Shown: piece after piece, positions 1-8,639 of the stretch
How positions within the stretch are numbered: position 1 is the stretch's first letter
Layout of the letters: the number at the start of each line of letters is the position of its first letter
NCBI RefSeq assembly: GCF_030150205.1
Contig: NZ_JASLGT010000030.1
Span: 62,001-126,000 of the forward strand
From: Niabella sp.
GTDB lineage: Bacteria; Bacteroidota; Bacteroidia; Chitinophagales; Chitinophagaceae
Direction of reading: 5' to 3'
Length of the DNA: 64,000 bases
Made by a program: the position numbers and the translations under genes
Notes under the pieces: generated by a model
Told to the model about the DNA's origin: nothing
What the model saw: only the letters and a program-made list of their open reading frames with translations
The model's database searches: none

Positions 1-95
1 GTCTGTTGTTTTTCAAACAATTGCAGCGTATCGGATTGTGCGTGCATTGCCAGGGTTGCAAGGCCCAGGCAGCAGGTAAAAAATGATCTTTTCAT
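1..95 (-). CDS. N-terminus of a secreted protein, truncated by the window edge
   Basis: Only the first 31 codons lie in the window; the rest continues beyond position 1. The ATG is at 95-93. The translated start shows a Sec signal peptide: Met-Lys-Arg, a hydrophobic core (FFTCCLGLATLAM), then HAQ, a usual signal peptidase I context in Bacteroidota. The mature start SDTLQLFEKQQ resembles the linker before the plug of some TonB-dependent receptors, but too little is visible to name a family. It begins 12 bases past the fabI terminator, so it is probably a separate transcription unit. Confidence 0.6.
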   Translation of the reverse strand, partial: MKRSFFTCCLGLATLAMHAQSDTLQLFEKQQ

Positions 96-100
96 AGTAT

Positions 101-135
101 GTATAAAAAGAGAAAGGGGATCGCCCTTTCTCTTT
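101..135 (-). terminator. Rho-independent terminator downstream of fabI
   Basis: A perfect 12-bp inverted repeat (107-118 with 124-135) closes a 5-base loop. Read on the minus strand it is followed by a run of T (109-105). It lies about 57 bases after the fabI stop and separates it from the next minus-strand gene. Confidence 0.85.
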
Positions 136-192
136 GTGTATTCATTAATTGATGACTGTATGCGTACGCGTTACGGATACCAGGGATGCTTA

Positions 193-1002
193 TTACATGG
201 ATTCCAATACCGCTTCAGTAACCCCTGTAAAGCTAAAGCCTCCGTCGTGGAAAAGATTCTGCATGGTTACATAACGGGTAAGGTCGCTGAACATAACGGA
301 AATATAATTGGCGCAGTCTTCAGCAGGAGCATTGCCCAGAGGGCTCATTTTCTCCGCATAACTGATAAAATTGTCAAAGCCTTTTACACCACTGCCTGCG
401 GTTGTTTTTGTAGGCGACTGGGAAATGGTATTGATCCGCACTTTTTTCTTAACGCCATAGTAATAGCCGAATGTGCGGGTAATGCTTTCCAGCAGCGCCT
501 TGGCATCGGCCATTTCGCTATAGTCCGGAAATACGCGTTGTGCGGCAATATAGGTCAGCGCGATCACGCTGGCCTGTTCGTTTAATGCATCCAGGTCCCA
601 GGCCGTCTTTAAAATACGGTGCAGGCTCATGGATGAAATATCGAATGTTTTATGATTCCAGTCGTAGTTTAAATCGGTATATTCCTTTCCCTTGCGCACA
701 TTTAAGCCCATACCTACAGAGTGCAGGATAAAATCAATCTTACCTCCAAAATGTGCGACTGATTGTTCAAACAGGGCCTTCAGGTCATCCATATTCGTAA
801 CATCCGCACCAATTACAGGGGCATTGCCGCATTCTTCTGCCAGCTTGTTGATTTCGCCCATGCGTAATGCCACCGGAGCATTGGTCAGCACCAGTTCTGC
901 CCCTTCACGGTAACATTGCTGTGCTGTTTTCCAAGCAATGGATTTTTCATCCAACGCACCAAAGATGATTCCCTTTTTCCCTTTTAAAAGATTATATGCC
1001 AT
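193..1002 (-). CDS. fabI: Enoyl-[acyl-carrier-protein] reductase (NADH), FabI type
   Basis: A 269-residue short-chain dehydrogenase that would reduce the trans-2-enoyl-ACP double bond in the last step of each fatty-acid elongation cycle in the cytoplasm. The glycine-rich cofactor site is the FabI variant (GIIFGALDEKSIAW, about residues 11-24). The catalytic pair with FabI spacing Tyr-x6-Lys is visible as Tyr161 and Lys168, and the SQSPTKTTAGSG stretch matches the FabI substrate-loop region. Length is normal for the family (about 260-270). It appears monocistronic, ending in a strong terminator. FabI is the triclosan-type target; nothing here suggests an altered enzyme. Confidence 0.95.
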   Translation of the reverse strand: MAYNLLKGKKGIIFGALDEKSIAWKTAQQCYREGAELVLTNAPVALRMGEINKLAEECGNAPVIGADVTNMDDLKALFEQSVAHFGGKIDFILHSVGMGLNVRKGKEYTDLNYDWNHKTFDISSMSLHRILKTAWDLDALNEQASVIALTYIAAQRVFPDYSEMADAKALLESITRTFGYYYGVKKKVRINTISQSPTKTTAGSGVKGFDNFISYAEKMSPLGNAPAEDCANYISVMFSDLTRYVTMQNLFHDGGFSFTGVTEAVLESM

Positions 1003-1042
1003 AGAGTTGAATTATGAGCGGTAAAAATAAGAATATAATTGA

Positions 1043-3286
1043 TCATTTCAGATTTTTATCCGGATGACGGTCCGGACCCGGTTTCTCACTCTTTATTTCT
1101 GCTTTCTCATTTTTTGAGAATTGCAGCTCCTGGTAATGCAGAATACCCTCCATTACGCCGATGGCTTGCCGCTCTTTTGAAAAGTATACATGCCGGCTCT
1201 TTTTAAGGAATCCCAGCTCCGGGCTGTGATTGGATACAACGATGCCGCGGGTATGGCCCCGCAACATGTCGATGTCATTGCCTCCATTTCCTGCCGTGAT
1301 GAAATGATCCAGTGGCAGCTGCCATTTATAGCTCAGGTAGCGCACGGCATTTCCTTTCCCGGCCCTTACCGGTAAAATATCCAGGAACCGGTTGTCGGTC
1401 AGTAATATTTTCGCTCTTAGTTTGCGATCGTCCAGGAATTTGTAAAGATTGGCAAGATCACCTTCCCTAAAGCGGTCGTCTACATAGTAACTCAGTTTGT
1501 ATTCCCACTGGGCATCGGGTTCCTGCAAATGCAAACCCGGATAATTTTCTAATGCGGTTACCAGCTCTTTCCGCTTCCATTGATGATTGATATGACTTTC
1601 CCAGCCGGGGTCAGGAAGAAAGTTGCGGGTATAGTAGATCTCTGTTCCGGCAGAGCAGATGAGGATATCGGGTTCCGGAAACCGGAATTGCTGCAGCGCC
1701 ATCCGGGTTAGTTCTTTATTCCGGCCGGAAGCGATTCCAAAGATCACTTTGTTTTTATTGCTATCTACCCATTGTTTTATTTGGTCAAGGCCTGAATCAT
1801 CGTCGCCTTCAACAAGTGTTCCGTCGAGGTCGGAAATAAAAAACAGTTCAGCCTTCATTAGCTTTTTGCCCAGGGGCAGTTCCTGCGTTTCTTTCAGCGC
1901 TGCGGTTGGCTTATAAATTTCATCAACCGCTTTGAGATAATTTTTTACATGCGCTTCCCAGGAATAGTCTTCCTGTCCTGCCCGTATGCCATTGGCAGAA
2001 TACCGCTCCCAAAGCGTGGTATCGGCAATGATCTTCTTTAACGCATCGGCAACTTCTTTGGTGTTTTGCACATCTACCAGCATGCCGTTATGAGCGTTGC
2101 CGATGATCTCTTTCGGACCTCCGGTGGGTGAAGCCACAATCGGCAAACCACAGGCGGCCGCTTCTACGATGGTTAACCCGAAGTTTTCACCCGGAGTGGC
2201 ATTTACAAATACGCCCTTGCGCTGCGCTGCCAGGCGGTATATTTCGGGCACTTCCAGTGAGGGGTCGTTTTTTTTGGGCAGGGCCATTTTACCGTAGAGG
2301 TCGTATTTGTCCATCAGTAACAGGAGCCGGGTAAGAATTTCCTGCTCATCTTCCGGCATTTGCGTAATGTCTTTACGTACACCGGCAAAGATGGCCAGGT
2401 TGGCCATACTTTGCAGTTCTTTATCCTGCCCGAAACAATCGATGATGGTCTCAAAATTTTTGCGCTTATCGGCACGCCCGATGGAAAGGATCAGGGGTTT
2501 GCCGGGGGCAAAGAGAAAACGTTCGATCTCTGAACTTACCCGGTACATGGCCTGTTCCTGCTCCAGCGGCACGGTAAAAGAAGGCAGGCCGATGCGGTAA
2601 AACGGATAAAATACTTCCGTATTGATACCGGGCGGAATGATCAGGAACCGGGCCTGGCTTTTATTAACATAAGCACTGTATTGTGTATCGATCTCGTGTT
2701 GTGTGCTCGCAATGATAAGGTTGGCCTGCTTCAGGGTTTTTTCTTCTTCATTTACCCTGCGGATCATATTAAATTTCTGGTTGATCGTTTCCTCCGAAAG
2801 CCCATCTTTTAAAAGAATATTCTTTTTGTTCAGCCCCAGCGAATGACCGGTAGCTATAAAAGGGATCTCGAAGATCTTGCTGATCTCCCCGGCTATATAA
2901 TTGCCATCGGCATAATGCCCGTGTACAATATCCGGGTAGTCATCCTGCTGCTCTATAAAACGGATAACCTTGTCTACAAATTCATCAAGGTTATCCCATA
3001 AACTTTCTTTAGGTTTGTATAGTTGACCGCCACAGGTGATGCGTACAATACGGGCTTTGGAAGATATGGTTTCGATTTCATGATTGTAGGTTTCAGATAC
3101 CCGTTTGTCGGCGATCCGTCTGGTGAAAAGATCCACCTTCCTGACCTGCGGATGATGAGACAGGGCTTCCAGTAATTCCAGCACGTATTTTACCTGTCCG
3201 CCCGTGTCCTTATCCCTTCCGATTTCAGGTTGCTGATACCGGATCAAGCCATGCGGACTAAAGAGTTGTATGTAATATTCCTGCAT
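1043..3286 (-). CDS. Sucrose-phosphate synthase with fused HAD phosphatase domain
   Basis: A 747-residue two-domain protein. Residues about 1-470 form a GT-B glycosyltransferase with the sucrose synthase/sucrose-phosphate synthase signature (SPHGLIR ... GRDKDTGGQ, residues 10-31) and a nucleotide-sugar site near ATPGENFGLTIVEAAACGLP. Residues about 480-715 form a HAD IIB phosphatase like sucrose-6-phosphate phosphatase: motif I DLDGT (Asp486), motif II GIASGR (about 517), a Lys near 644, motif IV GNGGND (666-671). Known members transfer glucose from a nucleotide sugar to fructose-6-phosphate and may dephosphorylate the product; a bifunctional role is inferred. In motif IV the usual first Asp is Asn. 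The tail after 720 is charged and probably disordered. Divergent from a GH32-like gene. Confidence 0.85.
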   Translation of the reverse strand: MQEYYIQLFSPHGLIRYQQPEIGRDKDTGGQVKYVLELLEALSHHPQVRKVDLFTRRIADKRVSETYNHEIETISSKARIVRITCGGQLYKPKESLWDNLDEFVDKVIRFIEQQDDYPDIVHGHYADGNYIAGEISKIFEIPFIATGHSLGLNKKNILLKDGLSEETINQKFNMIRRVNEEEKTLKQANLIIASTQHEIDTQYSAYVNKSQARFLIIPPGINTEVFYPFYRIGLPSFTVPLEQEQAMYRVSSEIERFLFAPGKPLILSIGRADKRKNFETIIDCFGQDKELQSMANLAIFAGVRKDITQMPEDEQEILTRLLLLMDKYDLYGKMALPKKNDPSLEVPEIYRLAAQRKGVFVNATPGENFGLTIVEAAACGLPIVASPTGGPKEIIGNAHNGMLVDVQNTKEVADALKKIIADTTLWERYSANGIRAGQEDYSWEAHVKNYLKAVDEIYKPTAALKETQELPLGKKLMKAELFFISDLDGTLVEGDDDSGLDQIKQWVDSNKNKVIFGIASGRNKELTRMALQQFRFPEPDILICSAGTEIYYTRNFLPDPGWESHINHQWKRKELVTALENYPGLHLQEPDAQWEYKLSYYVDDRFREGDLANLYKFLDDRKLRAKILLTDNRFLDILPVRAGKGNAVRYLSYKWQLPLDHFITAGNGGNDIDMLRGHTRGIVVSNHSPELGFLKKSRHVYFSKERQAIGVMEGILHYQELQFSKNEKAEIKSEKPGPDRHPDKNLK

Positions 3287-3439
3287 TGTGTATTCATTTA
3301 TAAAAGGTAAGTATTGTTTCCCGGAAGGCGGGGATCGCCGGTGTTGATCCAGGAAGAGGGCTACTTACACAAAATTTCCGGTCACCATGAAGCAACAACC
3401 GGACCTAAAAACGGTTGAAATATAATTAATTTTTTAAAA

Positions 3440-4912
3440 ATGGAACGATTAACTGATAATTTATATTCAGGATCAGGATTCAGTGAGTGGGAAATAGGCG
3501 ATGTAACCATGATCCTGCATAAAGGCATATACCATCTTTTTCACCTGATCATTCCCAATCATGACTATATCGCCCATGCGGTTTCGAAGGATGGCATCAC
3601 CTGGAGAAGGGTAAAAAATGCCCTGTTTGTGGGCGATCCCGGCGACTGGGATGATGATATGCTCTGGACCATGCAGGTGTATGCTACCAATAACCGGTTC
3701 GAGATGTATTATACCGGGCTGCAGCGTAAAGACCGGGGTGTAGTATCAAAAATTGGATTAGCGGTATCTGATAATTTATTCGACTGGGAGAAGGTGAATG
3801 ATGAAGTGTTCCCATTTGGACCAAGGGCGCCGCATTATGAAACCTATGAGAATAATCCACGGTTGTGGATGAGCTTCAGGGATCCTTTCCGGTATGATTA
3901 TGATGATAAAACTTTTTTTCTTGTTTGTACGCGGGCGGCTGCCGGACCCGTTTCGCGAAGAGGCTGTGTGGGCCTGGTGCAGCTGATGGAAAAGGAGCTG
4001 ATCTTTCACCCGCCGCTGCATTTTCCGCGGATGTATGATGATGTGGAGTGCCCCTGTGTATTTGAACTGAATGGGCGTCATTATTTGCTGGGCTCGATCC
4101 GCGAGGATATAAAAGTACGGTATTGGTTTGCTCCTGATTTTATGGGAGAATATCATTGTTTTCACAACAACGTATTACTGCCACAGGGAAACTATGCTGC
4201 CCGCATTCAGAAGGATGGGGATTATTTGCTGATCTACAACTTCTTTTATGCAAACGGGAATGTAAATGCCCTGCGCATTTTTCCACCACCCAAACAGCTG
4301 GAAACAGATGACCGGGGAAGACTGGTGCTGAAGAGTTATTACCGGTGGGATCAGATGGTGATCCAAACCCTTGTGCAGAATGAAATGGGATCCATCATTC
4401 CGCTCTTCAACAATCCTACGGCATCCTTTGAGCAGGCGGATGATAAATGGACCTGTGGTTCCCGCAGCGGGTATGAAGTTTTTGTGATACAGAAATCGGC
4501 ACCCAGTTTTATCTGGGAGGGCATACTGGCAGTGGAGGGTATGGGTAAGCTGGGACTGGTAACGGATATTGATGAAGAGGGATCGGGATATTATTATAGT
4601 TTTGATGTGATCAATAGCGTGGTACATCTTCAACGCTGGGGTTTTAACGCAGCCAATACCCGCTCAAATTTTATTTACAATGTACTCCAGGATAATATCT
4701 TTCATTTAAAAGAAGAAAAGGAGTTTCATTTCCGGCTGATCCGTTACGGCAATTATATAGAACTGGCTATTGATGGCATTGTAAAATTGTCCCTGATCGA
4801 TTATACCTACTTTGGAAATGGCATTGGTTTGTATTCGGCCTCTTCATCCATCTCCCTCAGAAGTTCCACGCTGAAAAACCTGCCTGTACCGGAGAGTGAA
4901 TACGGGGACTGA
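3440..4912 (+). CDS. GH32-like beta-fructosidase family protein (five-bladed propeller)
   Basis: A 490-residue protein without a signal peptide, so likely cytoplasmic. The first 320 residues have the GH-J clan five-bladed propeller pattern: an early acidic residue before a YHLFH strand (Asp21, nucleophile candidate), an HAVSKDGITW blade, RDP at 147-149 (transition-state stabiliser) and ECP at 203-205 (acid/base). The last 170 residues look like the concanavalin-type sandwich of GH32. GH32 enzymes hydrolyse or transfer beta-fructosyl units such as sucrose. The divergent neighbour is a sucrose-phosphate synthase, which supports a sucrose-related substrate by inference. The canonical WMNDPNG motif is degenerate, so it may be a GH43-like relative or act as a phosphorylase. 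Confidence 0.7.
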   Translation: MERLTDNLYSGSGFSEWEIGDVTMILHKGIYHLFHLIIPNHDYIAHAVSKDGITWRRVKNALFVGDPGDWDDDMLWTMQVYATNNRFEMYYTGLQRKDRGVVSKIGLAVSDNLFDWEKVNDEVFPFGPRAPHYETYENNPRLWMSFRDPFRYDYDDKTFFLVCTRAAAGPVSRRGCVGLVQLMEKELIFHPPLHFPRMYDDVECPCVFELNGRHYLLGSIREDIKVRYWFAPDFMGEYHCFHNNVLLPQGNYAARIQKDGDYLLIYNFFYANGNVNALRIFPPPKQLETDDRGRLVLKSYYRWDQMVIQTLVQNEMGSIIPLFNNPTASFEQADDKWTCGSRSGYEVFVIQKSAPSFIWEGILAVEGMGKLGLVTDIDEEGSGYYYSFDVINSVVHLQRWGFNAANTRSNFIYNVLQDNIFHLKEEKEFHFRLIRYGNYIELAIDGIVKLSLIDYTYFGNGIGLYSASSSISLRSSTLKNLPVPESEYGD

Positions 4913-5000
4913 TGGCGGGCAAACTTATCAATATCCGAAGACCCTGTAAATGTTAAACGTAAACCCTATTTTCAAATTAGCACATTTCCACATTATCAAA

Positions 5001-5678
5001 TTAATCGTTGGGCTTTTTCTTCTCCATATCCATTAACCGGTTCATGTATTCTTCCTGGTTCGTCAGCAGCTGATCCAGTTTTTCATGCAGGATGCGTACT
5101 TCCAGTTCCGATTTCAGGTTCACCATATAATCCATTTTGGCGCGAACGCGGTCTTTTTCTTCCTGGCGGTTCTGGCTCATCATAATGATGGGGGCCTGGA
5201 GCGCCGCCAGGCAGGACAGGATGAGGTTGAGCAGGATAAAGGGATACGGGTCGAATCCCTTATTCTGTAACCAGTAAAGATTCAGGGCGATCCATACAAG
5301 AAGAAAAACGATAAAGGAAATGATAAAGGTCCAGCTGCCTCCAAAGCCGGATACACGGTCGGCCAGCCGCTGCCCCAGGGTTAATTTGTTGTTGTCGTCC
5401 TCATCAATCATATCAGATATGATCGTTTGATTGGTCATGGATGAGATCACACTATCTTCCAGTTCTGAAAGCTGATGAATATCCCGTAGCAGGTATTTGG
5501 AGATATACCGCAGCTTGTATTCATTGAGCTCGTGGTAAGGAATGCTGTCCGACCGTTTAAGATCCGGACGTTCCAGTTTGATGTATTCAAACAAAGCAGG
5601 ACGTAGTTGCCGGCAGGGAATATTTTGATTTTCCTTACCGTGGCTGTTTTGCGAACCGGTAAATACGGAGTCGTTCAT
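5001..5678 (-). CDS. DUF1003 membrane protein
   Basis: A 225-residue protein with the DUF1003 core. A soluble N-terminal half (1-100) is followed by ADRVSGFGGSWTFI (106-119), transmembrane helix 1 (about 117-136), the FDPYPFILLNL motif (142-152), helix 2 (about 148-166) and QAPIIMMSQNR (161-171), ending in a charged helical tail with coiled-coil character. Members are inner-membrane proteins of unknown function. Cysteines 22 and 156 are not in an obvious motif. It is convergent with the GH32-like gene and transcribed alone. Family assignment is firm; the role is not known. Confidence 0.85.
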   Translation of the reverse strand: MNDSVFTGSQNSHGKENQNIPCRQLRPALFEYIKLERPDLKRSDSIPYHELNEYKLRYISKYLLRDIHQLSELEDSVISSMTNQTIISDMIDEDDNNKLTLGQRLADRVSGFGGSWTFIISFIVFLLVWIALNLYWLQNKGFDPYPFILLNLILSCLAALQAPIIMMSQNRQEEKDRVRAKMDYMVNLKSELEVRILHEKLDQLLTNQEEYMNRLMDMEKKKPND

Positions 5679-5986
5679 TCCTGTAGTTTTGATAAAGCTA
5701 CGCTTTTGCCGGCGTATTTTAAAGTCTTTTAAAGCGGCTTTACCGGCGCGCGCTGGAGCGCCGGCTAGCGATTATCCGTTGAGGAGACCGGGAGGACCGG
5801 CGGATAAGACGGGTCATATAAATGATGATAACCAAACTCAATGTCTTCCCGGTCATTCATGTTCTTCTGCCTGTAGTATTTACAGAAATAAAGGCCCTCC
5901 ACAAATACCGTGTTGCCGCTTTCATTAATCTAGGTTAAGCGCAGCTCCGGATAAGGGTGTTATTTTTGTAGCTAAAATAAAAAAAT
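5679..5986. other. Divergent intergenic region with GC-rich hairpin
   Basis: 308 bases between the DUF1003 gene and the monooxygenase gene. It contains a 7-bp GC-only inverted repeat (5743-5749 with 5758-5764, 8-base loop) without a T-run, and the candidate promoter at 5961-5968. I see no convincing gene: the open frames here lack coding character. Confidence 0.5.
5961..5968 (+). promoter_or_regulatory. Candidate Bacteroidota -7 promoter box
   Basis: TATTTTTG matches the TAnnTTTG consensus and lies 18 bases before the ATG at 5987, implying a very short leader. No clear -33 TTG box is visible at the expected distance, so this is tentative. Confidence 0.4.
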
Positions 5987-7027
5987 ATGGAACTCGGTAT
6001 CAGTATGTTTGGAGACCTTCATTTTGATCCTGCAACCAATACGGTGCAGGCGCCGGGTGAACGGTTGAAAGAAATTATAGAGGAAATAAAATTGATGGAT
6101 GAGGTAGGGCTCGATTATTTCGGTATTGGTGAGCATCACCGCCCAGATTATGCCGTTCCTACCCCGGAAATTGTGCTGGCAGCGGCATCAGCGGTTACCA
6201 AAAATATCAAACTGGGAAGTGCGGTGTCGGTGATCAGTTCATCGGACCCGGTGAAGTTGTATCAGAATTTTTCGATGGTAGACCTGCTTTCCGGCGGCCG
6301 GGCCGAACTTATGGCCGGCCGGGGCAGTTTTATTGAATCCTTTCCCTTATTTGGATATGACCTGCGCGATTATGATGCTTTATTTGAAGAGAAACTGGAT
6401 CTGCTGTTAAAGATCAATAAAGAAGCGGTGATCACCTGGAAGGGCAGGCACCGGGCGCCTTTGCAGGAGCAGATGGTATTACCAAGAGCCACCAATAATC
6501 ACCTGCCGGTATGGATCGCTGTGGGCGGTACACCTTCATCTGTAGAACGCGCCGGCCGTTTGGGATTGCCATTAATGATTGCCATTATCGGCGGATCTCC
6601 GGCTCAGTTTCAACCCTTTTTTGAATTGTATAAAGAAACCTATCAGCAATACGGACACCCGATGGATCAATACCAGGTAGGGATTCATGTGCATGGATTT
6701 TATGGAGAAGACAGCGCCGCGCTTAGTGAAATGTATTACCCGATATACGCTGCCCAGATGGATCGTGTGGGGCGTACAAGAGGCTGGCCGCCTTACCGGA
6801 AGAACCAGTTTGATTTTGGAAAAACGAAGAACGGCGCGCTGGTGATCGGAGATGCCAATGAGGCAGTTGATAAAATTTTATACCTGCAGGAATTATTCGG
6901 ACTTACCCGTTTTGCCACGCATATGGATACCGGTGCACCTAAGCACAAGGATATTATGAAATCGATCGAGATTTATGGTACTAAAATAGCACCAAAGGTA
7001 AAGGAGGCGCTGAAGAAACAGGGGTAG
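5987..7027 (+). CDS. LLM class flavin-dependent oxidoreductase
   Basis: A 346-residue luciferase-like monooxygenase with a TIM-barrel fold. The start MELGISMFGDLHFD and the GLDYFGIGEHHRPDYAVP segment (about residues 40-58) are typical of the family, as is the LSGGRAELMAGRGSF flavin-phosphate region (about 101-115). Members use FMNH2 or F420-type cofactors to oxidise organic substrates; the substrate cannot be read here. Its length fits the Bacteroidota two-flavin-independent group of about 340 residues. It lies tail to tail with a GlxA-type regulator gene. Confidence 0.88.
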   Translation: MELGISMFGDLHFDPATNTVQAPGERLKEIIEEIKLMDEVGLDYFGIGEHHRPDYAVPTPEIVLAAASAVTKNIKLGSAVSVISSSDPVKLYQNFSMVDLLSGGRAELMAGRGSFIESFPLFGYDLRDYDALFEEKLDLLLKINKEAVITWKGRHRAPLQEQMVLPRATNNHLPVWIAVGGTPSSVERAGRLGLPLMIAIIGGSPAQFQPFFELYKETYQQYGHPMDQYQVGIHVHGFYGEDSAALSEMYYPIYAAQMDRVGRTRGWPPYRKNQFDFGKTKNGALVIGDANEAVDKILYLQELFGLTRFATHMDTGAPKHKDIMKSIEIYGTKIAPKVKEALKKQG

Positions 7028-7083
7028 CAGGTTAATGCTGTTTTGCTGAGGTACTGAAACGGATTCAGGGGCGGCAAGTCTGG

Positions 7084-8094
7084 TTATGCGGAAAAAGCAT
7101 AACTGGCCGCAGGCATATCCAGGTTGGCCTTGTAATATTTGTTCCGGTATTCAATAGGCGTGAGGCCTGTTACCTTTTTAAACACATCCCGGAAGGCCTT
7201 GGTATCTGTATAGCCTACGTCATACATCACTTCGTTTATATTCAGCCGCTTGGTTTCAAACTTGCGTTTGGCTGCCTCAATGCGTACCCGCTGAATATAT
7301 TCCAGTACCGTATTGTTGGTGGCCTGTTTAAACCTGCGTTCAAAACTTCTCCGGCTTACGGCAATGAGTGCGGCCAGCTGGTCGATACTGATGCGGTCGC
7401 CGATGTTTTTTTCAATAAAATCCTGGGCCTTTATAACGCCTTCATCATTATGATCTTTCTGACCTTTAAAAATGGAAAAGGCATTCTGGCTGTTCCGGTC
7501 GATATCGATCGCAAAATATTTGGCAAGCAGGATGGCTGTTTCGCGGTTGGTATATTTTTCTACCAGGTATAGCAGCAGGTTCCATATCGAATTGGCACCG
7601 CCGCTGGAATATACGCCGGCTTCATCAGTGATCACTGTACCGTCGGTAATTTCAACCTGGGGATAGAGCTGCAGGAACTCATGGTAATATGCCCAGTGGG
7701 TAGAGCATTTTTTATGATCGAGTATGCCGGTGGCTGCCAGCAGGAACGCGCCTAAACAAAGCGATGCCACTTCGGTGCCACGCGCATGTATGGCTGTGAT
7801 CAGCGATAACGCCGGTTCATTAGCTGCCACCGCCTTGCGCATATCACCATCAATCAATGCGGGAATGATCAGCAGGTCGGCTTCTGTTACTTCCTTAAGC
7901 AAACGGTCTGTCGTTACCGCATATAACCCGTTGGAAAGCGGGATCGTTTTCTGTAAACCCACCAGCTCCACTTTGAATTTTGCGGGGTAGCCATTGGCCA
8001 TAAGAAATTCATTGGCGGTCTGAAAAATTCTTGCCGCCGGCGTAATGGCTTCAATTACCCCGTTGATAGGAACGTAAATACAGATCCGTTTCAT
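7084..8094 (-). CDS. GlxA family AraC-type transcriptional regulator with DJ-1/PfpI domain
   Basis: A 336-residue regulator if translation starts at the ATG at 8094 (MKRICIYVPING); an upstream in-frame ATG at 8139 would add a poorly conserved 15-residue stretch. Residues 1-190 form a DJ-1/PfpI-like class I amidotransferase fold with the nucleophile-elbow Cys in ASLCLGAFLLAATG. Residues about 225-330 carry two AraC helix-turn-helix units (ISIDQLAALIAVSRRSFERRF and the NINEVMYDVGYTD region), ending in the usual GLTPIEYRNKY. GlxA-type regulators activate catabolic or stress genes in response to small molecules; target unknown. It is divergent from the VOC gene, making that a candidate target. 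Confidence 0.9.
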   Translation of the reverse strand: MKRICIYVPINGVIEAITPAARIFQTANEFLMANGYPAKFKVELVGLQKTIPLSNGLYAVTTDRLLKEVTEADLLIIPALIDGDMRKAVAANEPALSLITAIHARGTEVASLCLGAFLLAATGILDHKKCSTHWAYYHEFLQLYPQVEITDGTVITDEAGVYSSGGANSIWNLLLYLVEKYTNRETAILLAKYFAIDIDRNSQNAFSIFKGQKDHNDEGVIKAQDFIEKNIGDRISIDQLAALIAVSRRSFERRFKQATNNTVLEYIQRVRIEAAKRKFETKRLNINEVMYDVGYTDTKAFRDVFKKVTGLTPIEYRNKYYKANLDMPAASYAFSA

Positions 8095-8213
8095 GTTGAA
8101 AATTTTCGTAAAGATAATTAATGTAACTGTCGCGAACAACCCCTTTCAATGGCGTATCTGCCACTGTTATAAACGCCTCATTTTAACCAATTTTGTGTTT
8201 GAAAGAATCGCCA

Positions 8214-8639
8214 GTGATCCGGATAAAATCATATTTAACATTTAACGGGAATTGCCGGGAGGCCATGCTTTTTTATAAAAAATGCCTGGGGGGAGAATTA
8301 CATCTTCAAACATTGGGTGAGTCTGTAGGTGCCGATCAATTACCAAAGGCGCTGGAAGCCTATGTTTTACAGGCTTCGTTGCGGTGCCCGCACGCAGAAA
8401 TTATAGCAACCGACCTGGTTCCCGATGAAGGATGGTGCCCGGGTAACAATATTGCGCTGCTGCTGGAATGCAGGAGCTTAAATGAATTGATGCAGGTTTA
8501 CCAGCGGCTGGGGAAGGGCGGAACCGCTACGCAACGGGTGGTGCCTACAAAAACCGGGAGTTACTATGCTTCCCTGACCGACCGCTTTGGCATCCGGTGG
8601 ATGCTGAATTTTACACCGGAACACCTTACCGTACCGTAA
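8214..8639 (+). CDS. PhnB-like VOC superfamily protein
   Basis: About 141 residues with one vicinal-oxygen-chelate fold of the PhnB/3-demethylubiquinone-methyltransferase-like group: YLTFNGNCREAMLFYKKCLG at the start, a central GNNIALLLE strand, and the closing DRFGIRWMLNF motif. Function in Bacteroidota is generally unknown. I chose the GTG at 8214, which gives the usual VIRIKSYLTF start; in-frame TTG codons at 8193 and 8199 would overlap a promoter-like CAATTTTG. The 3' end overlaps the convergent peptidase gene by 14 bases. Confidence 0.8.
   Translation: MIRIKSYLTFNGNCREAMLFYKKCLGGELHLQTLGESVGADQLPKALEAYVLQASLRCPHAEIIATDLVPDEGWCPGNNIALLLECRSLNELMQVYQRLGKGGTATQRVVPTKTGSYYASLTDRFGIRWMLNFTPEHLTVP

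Noticed and set aside
136..913. Plus-strand open frames opposite fabI
   Set aside because: They lie wholly within the antisense of a strongly conserved gene and show no family pattern.
7472..7990. Plus-strand frames opposite the GlxA-type regulator
   Set aside because: Antisense shadows of conserved AraC/DJ-1 coding sequence.
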